Origin: RYN-230 sp963768945
GTDB taxonomy: Bacteria > Actinomycetota > Actinomycetes > Streptosporangiales > Streptosporangiaceae
NCBI GenBank assembly: GCA_963768945.1
Contig: CAVYJW010000001.1
Span: 124,001 to 188,000 of the forward strand
Direction: 5' to 3'
DNA: 64,000 bases
Shown here: positions 34,797-41,711 of the stretch, in pieces
Position numbering within the stretch: the stretch's first letter is position 1
Layout of the letters: every line of letters begins with the position of its first letter
Translations under genes and position numbers: made by a program
Notes under the pieces: generated by a model
Told to the model about the DNA's origin: nothing
Database searches by the model: none
The model's input: the letters and a program-made list of their open reading frames with translations, nothing else

Positions 34797-34826
34797 GGGA
34801 ACCCCGGGCAATAACACGGGGTTCCC
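34797..34826. promoter_or_regulatory. Perfect 9-bp inverted repeat upstream of hypothetical gene
   Basis: GGGAACCCC (34797-34805), 12 bases, GGGGTTCCC (34818-34826). It would occupy the ribosome site region of the minus-strand gene starting at 34793, or act as an operator. Confidence 0.45.
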
Positions 34827-34858
34827 CTCTTGACAGCGAACAGCAACAGGGCACTTGG

Positions 34859-35263
34859 TCACGTAGGAGGTTGGTCTAGCTCGATCCCGGCAACGCGGGC
34901 GACACGATCAAGATCAGCATCGCAGGCAAGAATGGCCGCCTGCTGCCGCCAGGCGACGGCGGCGATCATGCAGTCAATCAGGCCCCTGGGGGTGATGCCG
35001 GCCTGCCGGCACCGGCGGTAGATGCGCACGGCGCCGTCGAAGTCGGCGGCTGCATCGAAACGGTACAGATGGAATCGCAGCAGAAGCCGGCGCAGGTCGG
35101 CCTCGCGGGCATCGCTGCGTGCCCCGGCGAGCACTTCCATGATCACTGGTTCGGTGACGGCGACCGGGCCATCGGCCGCGATGAGTTCCGAAAGGCGCCG
35201 GTCGGTCCTGCTTCCTGTGGCCCGGTCGTATTCGACCCAGGCCGAGGTGTCGGCCAAGATCAC
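34859..35263 (-). CDS. vapC: VapC-type PIN toxin
   Basis: A 134-residue ribonuclease toxin. PIN acidic residues are visible: D5 (MILADTSAWVEYD), the Glu in VIMEVLAGARS, the Asp in GLIDCMIAAVAW, and the last Asp cluster in LACDADLDRVA. The start overlaps the VapB stop by four bases. The usual target would be tRNA or rRNA; the specificity is unknown. Confidence 0.9.
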   Translation of the reverse strand: MILADTSAWVEYDRATGSRTDRRLSELIAADGPVAVTEPVIMEVLAGARSDAREADLRRLLLRFHLYRFDAAADFDGAVRIYRRCRQAGITPRGLIDCMIAAVAWRQQAAILACDADLDRVARVAGIELDQPPT

Positions 35264-35472
35264 GCGGTCCCCTGAGGGCGGGTGTCTTCGGGGAGCTCTG
35301 CGATGGCGTGGGCGCCCCGCATCGCCAGGGCTTCCTCTCGTGTCATGGGCTGCCCGGCCAGATTCCGTAGAGCAAACTCCACCGCCTCTGTCTTGGTGCG
35401 CAGGCCGTAGCGGTCCATGACAACCTGGAGATAGGTGTCCTCGATCTCAATGTTCGTGCGAACTCTGCTCAT
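35260..35472 (-). CDS. vapB: VapB-type antitoxin
   Basis: A 70-residue antitoxin with an N-terminal ribbon-helix-helix (VRTNIEIEDTYLQVVMDRYG and LRTKTEAVEFALRNLAG) of the DUF2191 kind and a C-terminal toxin-binding tail. ATG 35472 lies six bases after TAGAAT, so the operon mRNA is probably leaderless. It is translationally coupled to vapC. Confidence 0.9.
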   Translation of the reverse strand: MSRVRTNIEIEDTYLQVVMDRYGLRTKTEAVEFALRNLAGQPMTREEALAMRGAHAIAELPEDTRPQGTA

Positions 35473-35478
35473 ACACCT

Positions 35479-35509
35479 ATTCTACATCTCACGTGTATAG
35501 AACGTGTAT
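35479..35509 (-). promoter_or_regulatory. vapBC promoter with candidate VapB operator
   Basis: TAGAAT (minus strand, 35479-35484) as -10, and upstream of it a direct repeat ACGTGTAT at 35491-35498 and 35502-35509 (11-bp phase). GTGTAT also forms an inverted pair with ATACAC at 35471. VapBC complexes typically bind such repeats for autoregulation. Confidence 0.5.
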
Positions 35510-35515
35510 GGCATT

Positions 35516-37318
35516 TTAGGCTGAAGCAAGCTTGGCCTGCTCACCCTCAGCTGATGCGGAGGTATCGCACGCTCGCGCCTCGGGGCCGGCCCCCGCCCGG
35601 GCACCGCGCGGGACCGCCTGCTGCTCCGCGGCTAGGCTGCACCACCCGCAACCCGCCCGCTCCGGCCCTTGTGCTGACCAGTCCCCGCTGGCGCAGTGCC
35701 GCGGTCCACGCCACTCGTTCGGCTGCCGACAGGTGCGTGCGGACCAGCCAGATCCGGCCGCAGGCATGCTGCCGGGCCCGTGCCAGGGCCAGGGAAAGCG
35801 CAGCGTTGACGCCCGCAGGGTCCCGGTCGCGCGCGACGATGATGCGTGGCTGCCCCGGGAAATATGCCTCGTAGCCTTGCAGAACGGCGGCGTCGGGCCG
35901 GCGGCCGGCTCGCCGAGCGGCCAGTAGTAGGCAAAGCCCCAGTTGCTGCTCAGGTTCACCACGATGACATCGCCGGGCGCGGCGTGTGCGGCGACGTAGC
36001 GAGCCTGATCGCGCACGTCCTCCTCCGGGATCGTGTGGCTTCGCGCGTACGGCTGAGCGGCGACAGTGAAGGCCACCGCGGCGGCAGCAGCCAGCACGGC
36101 GGCGACCCCGCCCTTGAGCCAGGGCCGCACGAGTGAGCCCAGCCCGGCCACCCCGATCGCGGCGACCACGACCGTGATGGCGAACAGGAAGGTCGAGGTG
36201 CGCAGGTCGAGGAACGGGTATTTCTTCAGGGCGGAGAGGGCGAGCATCTCCGGCCACAGCGCGGTAACCGCGATCGCCGTCGCGGGCCTGCCCAGCCGGA
36301 AGATGGTCACCAGCCCGGCTATGAACAGCGGGACTCCCAGCCACACCGGCCCAAGACCGAAATAGGCATGAACGGCGTTGACATGCGAGATCACGAATGT
36401 GCTACTCGCCCGCAGCCCATCGGCGGCCGGCAGGTAGTAGCCCGCCCAGTAGGTGGTGAGCCCGGGCACGACCGCGCGGGCATCGAAGCCCTCGTAGACG
36501 CCGAGCATGAGGATCGCCGTGCCGGCGCCGGTCACGACCGCTTCCGCCAGCCGGCGCCATGCGCGGCGTGCCAGCTGGACGGCACACAAGGCTCCGAACG
36601 CCGCGAGGCCCACAAAGGCGACGGTATGGCTCAGCAGCATGCCGCCCCACACGGCGACCGACAGGCCAGCTAGCCGCCAGCGCGACCATTCGCGTTCGAG
36701 CTGCGAGGTCAGCGCCAGCGTCAGCAAGGCCATGCAGGCATCCGCGGTGTACTGCTTCAGGTCGTTGCGCACGAGCATGGCGGGGACGAGGAGTACCCCG
36801 ATCCCGGCCAGCAGGCCGGCGGTGACCGAGGCGGCCTGCCATCGCCAGCCGAGCCGGCGCGCGAACCAGTAGGCGATCATCACGGCGGCCCCGGCGAAGC
36901 CGAGCGGCAGCAGCCGGGCGGTCTGCGTCCCGCTGACGGTGACCACTCGCATCAGTGCTGACCAGCCGATCGGCGTGCTGGAGGTCGTCGCGGGCAGTTG
37001 TGACAGCGGGAACCGGGTAGTGACCGCGACCCAGGCTTCATCGGTCCAGAACGGCTGCCGGAGCAGGTAGCCCACGTCGTGGACCACCAGGACGAGCAGC
37101 CCGAGCAGGACCACGGCCAACGCTTCCACGCTGGGCCGGCTGCGGGTCACCGTTCGTAGGCGGGCGAGCGGACCCGTGGCTGGGCCCGGCGCCGCTGGAG
37201 TTGCTCCCGGGGCGGACCCGGGCGCATCGTTATCCACGCGCAACCGCTTGCGGCCTTGATCGGAGCCTGGTGAGGCCGGCAATTTCACGGTCGGCAGCTT
37301 ACGGGACAGCGCCAGCAA
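35516..37318 (-). CDS. GT39-like membrane glycosyltransferase, frameshifted C-terminus
   Basis: A membrane protein of about 590 residues with around 12 hydrophobic segments. The first outer loop (GYLLRQPFWTDEAWVAVTTRFP) holds the acidic WTDEAW typical of dolichyl/polyprenyl-phosphate-sugar glycosyltransferases. After GFAYYWPLGEPAAGP near 35900 the good sequence continues in another frame: VLQGYEAYFPGQPRIIVARD, LSLALARARQHACGRIWLVR, ending at 35547 (RYLRIS). The uncorrected frame becomes Cys/Trp/Arg-rich and stops at 35516. I infer a one-base indel near 35890-35915. It would transfer a sugar to an envelope acceptor. Confidence 0.75.
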   Translation of the reverse strand: MLALSRKLPTVKLPASPGSDQGRKRLRVDNDAPGSAPGATPAAPGPATGPLARLRTVTRSRPSVEALAVVLLGLLVLVVHDVGYLLRQPFWTDEAWVAVTTRFPLSQLPATTSSTPIGWSALMRVVTVSGTQTARLLPLGFAGAAVMIAYWFARRLGWRWQAASVTAGLLAGIGVLLVPAMLVRNDLKQYTADACMALLTLALTSQLEREWSRWRLAGLSVAVWGGMLLSHTVAFVGLAAFGALCAVQLARRAWRRLAEAVVTGAGTAILMLGVYEGFDARAVVPGLTTYWAGYYLPAADGLRASSTFVISHVNAVHAYFGLGPVWLGVPLFIAGLVTIFRLGRPATAIAVTALWPEMLALSALKKYPFLDLRTSTFLFAITVVVAAIGVAGLGSLVRPWLKGGVAAVLAAAAAVAFTVAAQPYARSHTIPEEDVRDQARYVAAHAAPGDVIVVNLSSNWGFAYYWPLGEPAAGPTPPFCKATRHISRGSHASSSRATGTLRASTLRFPWPWHGPGSMPAAGSGWSARTCRQPNEWRGPRHCASGDWSAQGPERAGCGWCSLAAEQQAVPRGARAGAGPEARACDTSASAEGEQAKLASA

Positions 37319-37524
37319 CCGGCCCAGCCGCCTGCTTGGCGCCGGGATGGGTGATGTGGTCGGTCAGTTCGGTCGCGTCGGCGGCATAATCCCGCCAGCA
37401 GGTCGTAACCCCACTGGTGGTGCGGTACTCCTGAGCCAGGAGACCGACTTCACGCAAACGGTTGCCGCAGCCGCCATGTCGCGACTCTGGGGACCGGCGG
37501 TGCAGGCGAGGGCGTGACTGGCTG

Positions 37525-37962
37525 TCAGCCCTTGGCCGACGCCCGCTCAGGGCGCAGTACGGCGATATCCGTCGCGGCGAAGTCGTTTCCGGTGCATAGC
37601 ACGGGGTGCCCGGTCCGTTCGGCAAGCGCGTACGTGAGGCAGTCGCCGAAATTGAGCCCCGCCGGATGGTGCCCTTTGCCATATCGCCGCCAGCCGCTCA
37701 TCGCACGGGCAGCCAGGTCTGCATCGACGGGCACGATCTCGATCTTCGCGTCACGAAGGAGCCGTTCGACAACGTCTGGCCCGGCTGGCCACAGCCGGGC
37801 TTCGAGGACGATGCCCAGCTCGACGCGTATGGCGGCCGGCATCAGCCGGGCAAGCGCATTCTCGAGGTGGGCCGCAAGTTCCTCGCTTCCGGGTTCGCCG
37901 AGGACGATCGCCACGGCGGCCGACGTGTTGACGACAAGGCTCCCGCGCGGTGGGTCCGTCAA
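37525..37962 (-). CDS. VapC-type PIN protein with D-to-N change
   Basis: A 145-residue VapC of the GDCLTYALA/GNDFAATDI class. The first catalytic residue of this class is Asp (VVDTSA); here the sequence is VVNTSAAVAIVLGEPG, with Asn. The other acidic sites (VELGIVLEARL, FGDCLTYA, TGNDFAATD) are kept. The TTG start at 37962 overlaps the VapB stop (TTGA). The toxin may be weak or inactive, or the change may be a base error. Confidence 0.8.
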   Translation of the reverse strand: MTDPPRGSLVVNTSAAVAIVLGEPGSEELAAHLENALARLMPAAIRVELGIVLEARLWPAGPDVVERLLRDAKIEIVPVDADLAARAMSGWRRYGKGHHPAGLNFGDCLTYALAERTGHPVLCTGNDFAATDIAVLRPERASAKG

Positions 37963-38210
37963 CGCGGCAGGCCAGCGTCGTCGTAACCGATGATTTCCTC
38001 GGCCGTCCTGTCGTCGGCGACCAGCAAGACCGCCACGTCGGCCGCCAGGCGCTTCAGGCGCGTTCTCATACTGGCCGCGTGCCTGGCGTGCTCACGGTCG
38101 AGCCGCTCCCTGAGCGCAATCTCGACGGCCTCGGTCAATGTCTCACCGGTCTCGGCAGCCAGCTCCCTGGCCAGCCGGTCCGCCTCATCACTCTTGATAC
38201 TCAGAGCCAT
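37959..38210 (-). CDS. VapB-type antitoxin
   Basis: An 83-residue antitoxin of the transcription-factor-like kind (MALSIKSDEADRLARELAAE, then TGETLTEAVEIALRERLD). ATG 38210 lies six bases after TATACT, with TTGGTG 17 bases further up, so it is probably leaderless. It is coupled to the downstream PIN gene by a four-base overlap. Confidence 0.88.
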   Translation of the reverse strand: MALSIKSDEADRLARELAAETGETLTEAVEIALRERLDREHARHAASMRTRLKRLAADVAVLLVADDRTAEEIIGYDDAGLPR

Positions 38211-38216
38211 GGAAGA

Positions 38217-38245
38217 AGTATAGATCCAATAGCAGACTTCCACCA
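38217..38245 (-). promoter_or_regulatory. Promoter of second vapBC locus
   Basis: On the minus strand TTGGTG (38240-38245), 17 bases, TATACT (38217-38222), then six bases and the ATG. This is one of the best sigma-70-type promoters in the window. Confidence 0.6.
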
Positions 38246-38303
38246 ACCTCGGCCCGTACGGGGGCCTACGGCGCTGCCGCAGCGGACTCAGGGAACCCAG
38301 AAC

Positions 38304-38972
38304 TCAGGGCCAGAGCAGGCATCTGGTCCACATGTCGGCCGTGCGCAGATATTGCAGTCGGATATGGCGGCGCTGGTGATCGGCTTGCCAGAACTCCACC
38401 CCCTCAGCGGACAGCGCGTACAAGGTCCAGCCGGCTGCGACCAGCCCGGGGTTCGCGTCAACTTCGGCCTGGGACTGGCGGAATGCCTCGTCAAGTTCAG
38501 CCGGATCGTCCAGTGGCTCGGACTGGCGGCCGGCCAGTGCCGCGGCACGGGAGGCCGGCGGCCGGGCCAGGAAGTCCGCGGCGCTCGCCTGGCTTCCCGC
38601 AGACCGGGCTTGGCCGCGGATGCGGATCTGGCGGCCATGCTGGGGCCAGTAGAACGACGCGGCGGCGCGAGGGTTAGCGGCCAGTTGCCTTCCCTTCGTG
38701 CTGGCCGCGCCCGAAGCGAAGTACCACCGGCCAGTCTCGTCAACGTCCTTGCAGATCACCACGCGGGATGAGACATGGCCCGCAGCGTCGGCGGTAGCCA
38801 GGGTCATGGCGTGCGGCCCGAGGATCTTGTCCCTTACCGCATCAGTGAGCCACATCAGGAACAAGGTGACTGGATCGTCTGGCGCTGACCGGATGTCGAA
38901 TTCCGGCAACTCGGCGGGGAACACCTCTAGCGCGCGGAGCACCTCTCGCATCTTCCCAGCCGTCCCGGTCAC
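38304..38972 (-). CDS. pdxH: Pyridoxamine 5'-phosphate oxidase
   Basis: An FMN enzyme making pyridoxal 5'-phosphate. About 222 residues with AMTLATADAAGHVSSRVVIC, YFASGAASTKGRQLAANPRA, SFYWPQHGRQIRIRGQA and the C-terminal dimer region VEFWQADHQRRHIRLQYLR. The usual RL..P ending of PdxH is not obvious (ends RCLLWP), so it may be a divergent paralogue. GTG 38972 has GGAGG ten bases upstream; ATG 38951 is an alternative. It shares no operon with the PLP enzymes of the window. Confidence 0.82.
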   Translation of the reverse strand: MTGTAGKMREVLRALEVFPAELPEFDIRSAPDDPVTLFLMWLTDAVRDKILGPHAMTLATADAAGHVSSRVVICKDVDETGRWYFASGAASTKGRQLAANPRAAASFYWPQHGRQIRIRGQARSAGSQASAADFLARPPASRAAALAGRQSEPLDDPAELDEAFRQSQAEVDANPGLVAAGWTLYALSAEGVEFWQADHQRRHIRLQYLRTADMWTRCLLWP

Positions 38973-39159
38973 CTGATCGTCGCCTCCGTCACTACCCAAG
39001 CCGCGGTGAGTTCTGCCCGCATCCAAGAATGGCACGCCGCAGGTCGTGGACTCGATCGGCGGCTGCTAGGTCCGCCAGGAGGGGTGAACCATGCCCGTCA
39101 TGCCGTCCGCACGCCGGATACCAGGACGACGCACGGGGAATTGCATAGCCTTAGTAGCG

Positions 39160-39618
39160 ATGAACGCTACAGCGCCGGTTGCCGGGAACCTGTACCTCGT
39201 CGTCGGATATGACGGCTCACCTCCTGCTGTCCGGGCACTCGACGCCGCGGTCAGGCTGCTGCAGGGCCGGACCGGCAGCATCGAGGTGGTGTACGTCGCT
39301 CACCTGTCCAGCATCGACTCGCTGTCGCCAGGTGCCGTAGCCGAAATGGAAGCTAGCTTCGACGATATCGCGCGGGAGCTCCGCGCCGCGGCCAGCGAGC
39401 AGCTGCGCGACCGCGAGGAGCGCTGGCGGTTTGAGTGGCGCCAGGGCCTCATCCCGGACGAGCTGATCGCCGCCGCCACGGACATCCGTGACGCCCACCC
39501 CGGCGATACCGTGGTGATCGCGGTCGGGAGCTCATCGCATGCCATGCACCGCGTGGTCGGCTCGGTCGCCGTCAGCCTCGCCCGCCGCTCAGCGGTGCCG
39601 CTCGTGGTCGTGCCTTAA
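39160..39618 (+). CDS. Universal stress protein (UspA family)
   Basis: A 152-residue single-domain protein. LVVGYDGSPPAVRALDAAVRL is the first strand with the nucleotide-contacting DGS. VVIAVGSSSHAMHRVVGSVAV is the ATP-loop-like G-x2-G-x9-G(S) region, and it ends PLVVVP. ATG 39160 was chosen to fit the family length; an in-frame ATG at 39091 would add 23 residues without similarity. Confidence 0.85.
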   Translation: MNATAPVAGNLYLVVGYDGSPPAVRALDAAVRLLQGRTGSIEVVYVAHLSSIDSLSPGAVAEMEASFDDIARELRAAASEQLRDREERWRFEWRQGLIPDELIAAATDIRDAHPGDTVVIAVGSSSHAMHRVVGSVAVSLARRSAVPLVVVP

Positions 39619-39741
39619 CAGATCGTCCCCGCACAGCCCGTATGGCCGCGCACTGGGAGACACGCATGACTGGCTGGCTGCGATGTGATCTGGCCATCCC
39701 GGGGTGAGCAACACGGCTCACCGGAGCAGAGTGGCTAGCTC

Positions 39742-40458
39742 TTAGCGGGTGCCCAGCACCAGCCGTTCCCGGTTGAACGTCTTCGACACCAGCGGCCACC
39801 CGGCCACGTCCAGCACTACAAGCGCCGCCCCCAGCGCGATGGTGACCGGTGCCGTGAACTGGATGACGTGGACCGCCATCAGGATCAGTACGGCGACGAC
39901 CGGTAGGGTGACCAGCACGGTGAGCTGCTGGGCGACCCGGACATCCCTGGTGCGCGCGGAGATCGTCATGCTCCCCCACACGGCCATGCACACCAGCAGC
40001 GGGGTGAAGATGAGCTGGGCCAGCAGGATGGGCGGGCGCAGCGCCACGGCGGACACCGCCGCGGGCTTGATCAGCCAGACCAGGCCGTCGATGACGCCGA
40101 AGATCAGATAGGACCAGGAAGCCGCCGGGACGAACACGGCCAGGGCCTTGCCGAGCATGAGTTCCCCGGTACGGATCGGCGTGCCGAGCACCGGCTCGAG
40201 CGTGCCCTGCTCGCGTTCGCCCGTGATCGAGTACGCACCTACTACAGCCGGCAGTACCGCCGCCATGGCCAGCGTGAACAGCTGGACCGGATAGCTGTAC
40301 AGCACGCTCACGTCCGCGGGCGTGACCGAGAAGAGGAAGATCACCGGAAAGATCAGGAAGCCGATCGGACTGACCGCCATCGTGGAGATGACCTGCTTGT
40401 TTCTGCGGAACTCCCGCATCTCCTTGCGGTAGATCGCCCGTACTCGCCGCATGCTCAT
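39742..40458 (-). CDS. ABC-2 type transporter permease
   Basis: A 238-residue permease with six membrane segments. The N-terminal amphipathic helix is AIYRKEMREFRRNKQVIS, and the conserved loop ITGEREQGTLEPVLGTPI is typical of ABC-2 exporters. It overlaps the upstream ATPase gene by four bases. It probably exports a drug, lipid or peptide with the adjacent ATPase. Confidence 0.9.
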   Translation of the reverse strand: MSMRRVRAIYRKEMREFRRNKQVISTMAVSPIGFLIFPVIFLFSVTPADVSVLYSYPVQLFTLAMAAVLPAVVGAYSITGEREQGTLEPVLGTPIRTGELMLGKALAVFVPAASWSYLIFGVIDGLVWLIKPAAVSAVALRPPILLAQLIFTPLLVCMAVWGSMTISARTRDVRVAQQLTVLVTLPVVAVLILMAVHVIQFTAPVTIALGAALVVLDVAGWPLVSKTFNRERLVLGTR

Positions 40459-41441
40459 GAGTGCTCTCCTTCCGCCGGGCCTTCCGACGAGTCGCCGATC
40501 AGCTCCAGGTAGACGTCTTCCAGCGAGTGCCGGGACTCGCCGATCGACAGCACGTCCGCGCCGGCCGACACCAGTGCCCGGGTGACCGCCGGGGCGGCCA
40601 CCGCAAGGTCCGAGACGCTCAGCAGATAGCTGCCGTCCTCCCCAACCGAAAAGCCCTCCACGCCGGCCACCCCGGCGAACACGGCATCCGGTGCCGGCAG
40701 CGGCGCTGTGACCGTCACCACGAGCGTCTTGGCGAACAGCCGGTCGTGCAGGTCCGCGGGCCGCCCGATCATGCGCAGCGTCGTGTTCAAGATGGCGACC
40801 CGATCACAGAGCCGTTCGGCCTCGTCGAGCCGGTGCGTGGTGAGGAAGATCGTCACCCCGTCGCGGCGGAAACCCTCGATGAGCGCGAGCACCTCGCGGG
40901 TCGCGACCGGGTCCAGGCCGGAGGTGGGCTCGTCGAGGAACAGCACGGCCGGGTCGCTGAGCAGTGCTCTGGCCAGCGCGACCCGCTGGCGCAGGCCCTT
41001 GGACAGGGCGCCGCACACGTCCTCGGCCCGGTCCGCCAGGTCCACCGCCGCCAGGGCGCGGGCGATGCGCCCGCGCGGGTCGGCCGTCTCGTACAGGTCG
41101 GCGAAGCACTCCAGGTTCTCCCGTACGCTCAGCCGCTGGTACAGGCCCGGCGACTCCGGCACGATCGCGATCCGGCGCCTGATCTCGCCGCCGTTCGCGG
41201 GGGTCAGCGGCAGCCCGGCGACAACCGCCGAGCCGGACGTCGGCGCGATCAGCGTGCCGAGCGTACGTACGGTCGTGGTCTTCCCGGCGCCGTTCGGCCC
41301 GAGGAACCCGAACACCTCGCCGTGCCCGATCTCGAAACTCACATCGGCGAACGCGACCTTGTCGCCGAATGTCTTGCCCAGGCCCTCGGCGGACAGCGCC
41401 GCCGCGCTGACCGTGGCCCGTTCCTGGCCTTGCACCGCCAC
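40455..41441 (-). CDS. ABC transporter ATP-binding protein
   Basis: A 328-residue ATPase. Walker A is GPNGAGKTT, the signature is CGALSKGLRQRVALARAL (variant LSKG), Walker B is AVLFLDEPTSGLDP, and the H-loop is FLTTHRLDEAE. The C-terminal extension is of the NatA/DrrA kind (DUF4162-like). It forms an exporter with the permease. A palindrome-rich, AT-rich promoter region lies just upstream. Confidence 0.92.
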   Translation of the reverse strand: MAVQGQERATVSAAALSAEGLGKTFGDKVAFADVSFEIGHGEVFGFLGPNGAGKTTTVRTLGTLIAPTSGSAVVAGLPLTPANGGEIRRRIAIVPESPGLYQRLSVRENLECFADLYETADPRGRIARALAAVDLADRAEDVCGALSKGLRQRVALARALLSDPAVLFLDEPTSGLDPVATREVLALIEGFRRDGVTIFLTTHRLDEAERLCDRVAILNTTLRMIGRPADLHDRLFAKTLVVTVTAPLPAPDAVFAGVAGVEGFSVGEDGSYLLSVSDLAVAAPAVTRALVSAGADVLSIGESRHSLEDVYLELIGDSSEGPAEGEHS

Positions 41442-41464
41442 CGGAGGGCTCCCTCGCTGAATAA

Positions 41465-41498
41465 ACTGATATCAGTATGATACAAATTCAGTATCAGT
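41465..41498. promoter_or_regulatory. Palindromic AT-rich operator before the ABC exporter
   Basis: ACTGATATCAGT (41465-41476) is a perfect 12-bp palindrome. Next to it TGATAC (41478) and GTATCA (41491) form an inverted pair, and TCAGTATCAGT follows. In this GC-rich genome such an AT-rich palindrome is likely a TetR- or MarR-type site; no such regulator is adjacent. Confidence 0.55.
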
Positions 41499-41524
41499 CA
41501 AGTCCTTTTCGGAAGGCGATTCCC

Positions 41525-41711
41525 ATGATGGTAGAAGCCCAGCCCGTCGCCGAGCGGCCCGCGTGGTTCCTGGCGGCGTGCGGATGGCGGTCCTGGGCAT
41601 CGTGGCAGTGCTAGGCGGCTGCGGGCTCGTCTACGTCGTCACCCATCTGTCCGGCCCAGCGGCCCTCTGCATGGGCCTGCTGTCCGCGCCACCCCCCCCG
41701 CGGGCGTCGGG
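41525..41711 (+). other. Possible broken small membrane protein gene
   Basis: ATG 41525 opens MMVEAQPVAERPAWFLAA and stops after about 29 codons. In another frame from 41587 is MAVLGIVAVLGGCGLVYVV, a membrane segment. A single frameshift would join them into a short one-span protein divergent from the ABC exporter. Weak support. Confidence 0.25.
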
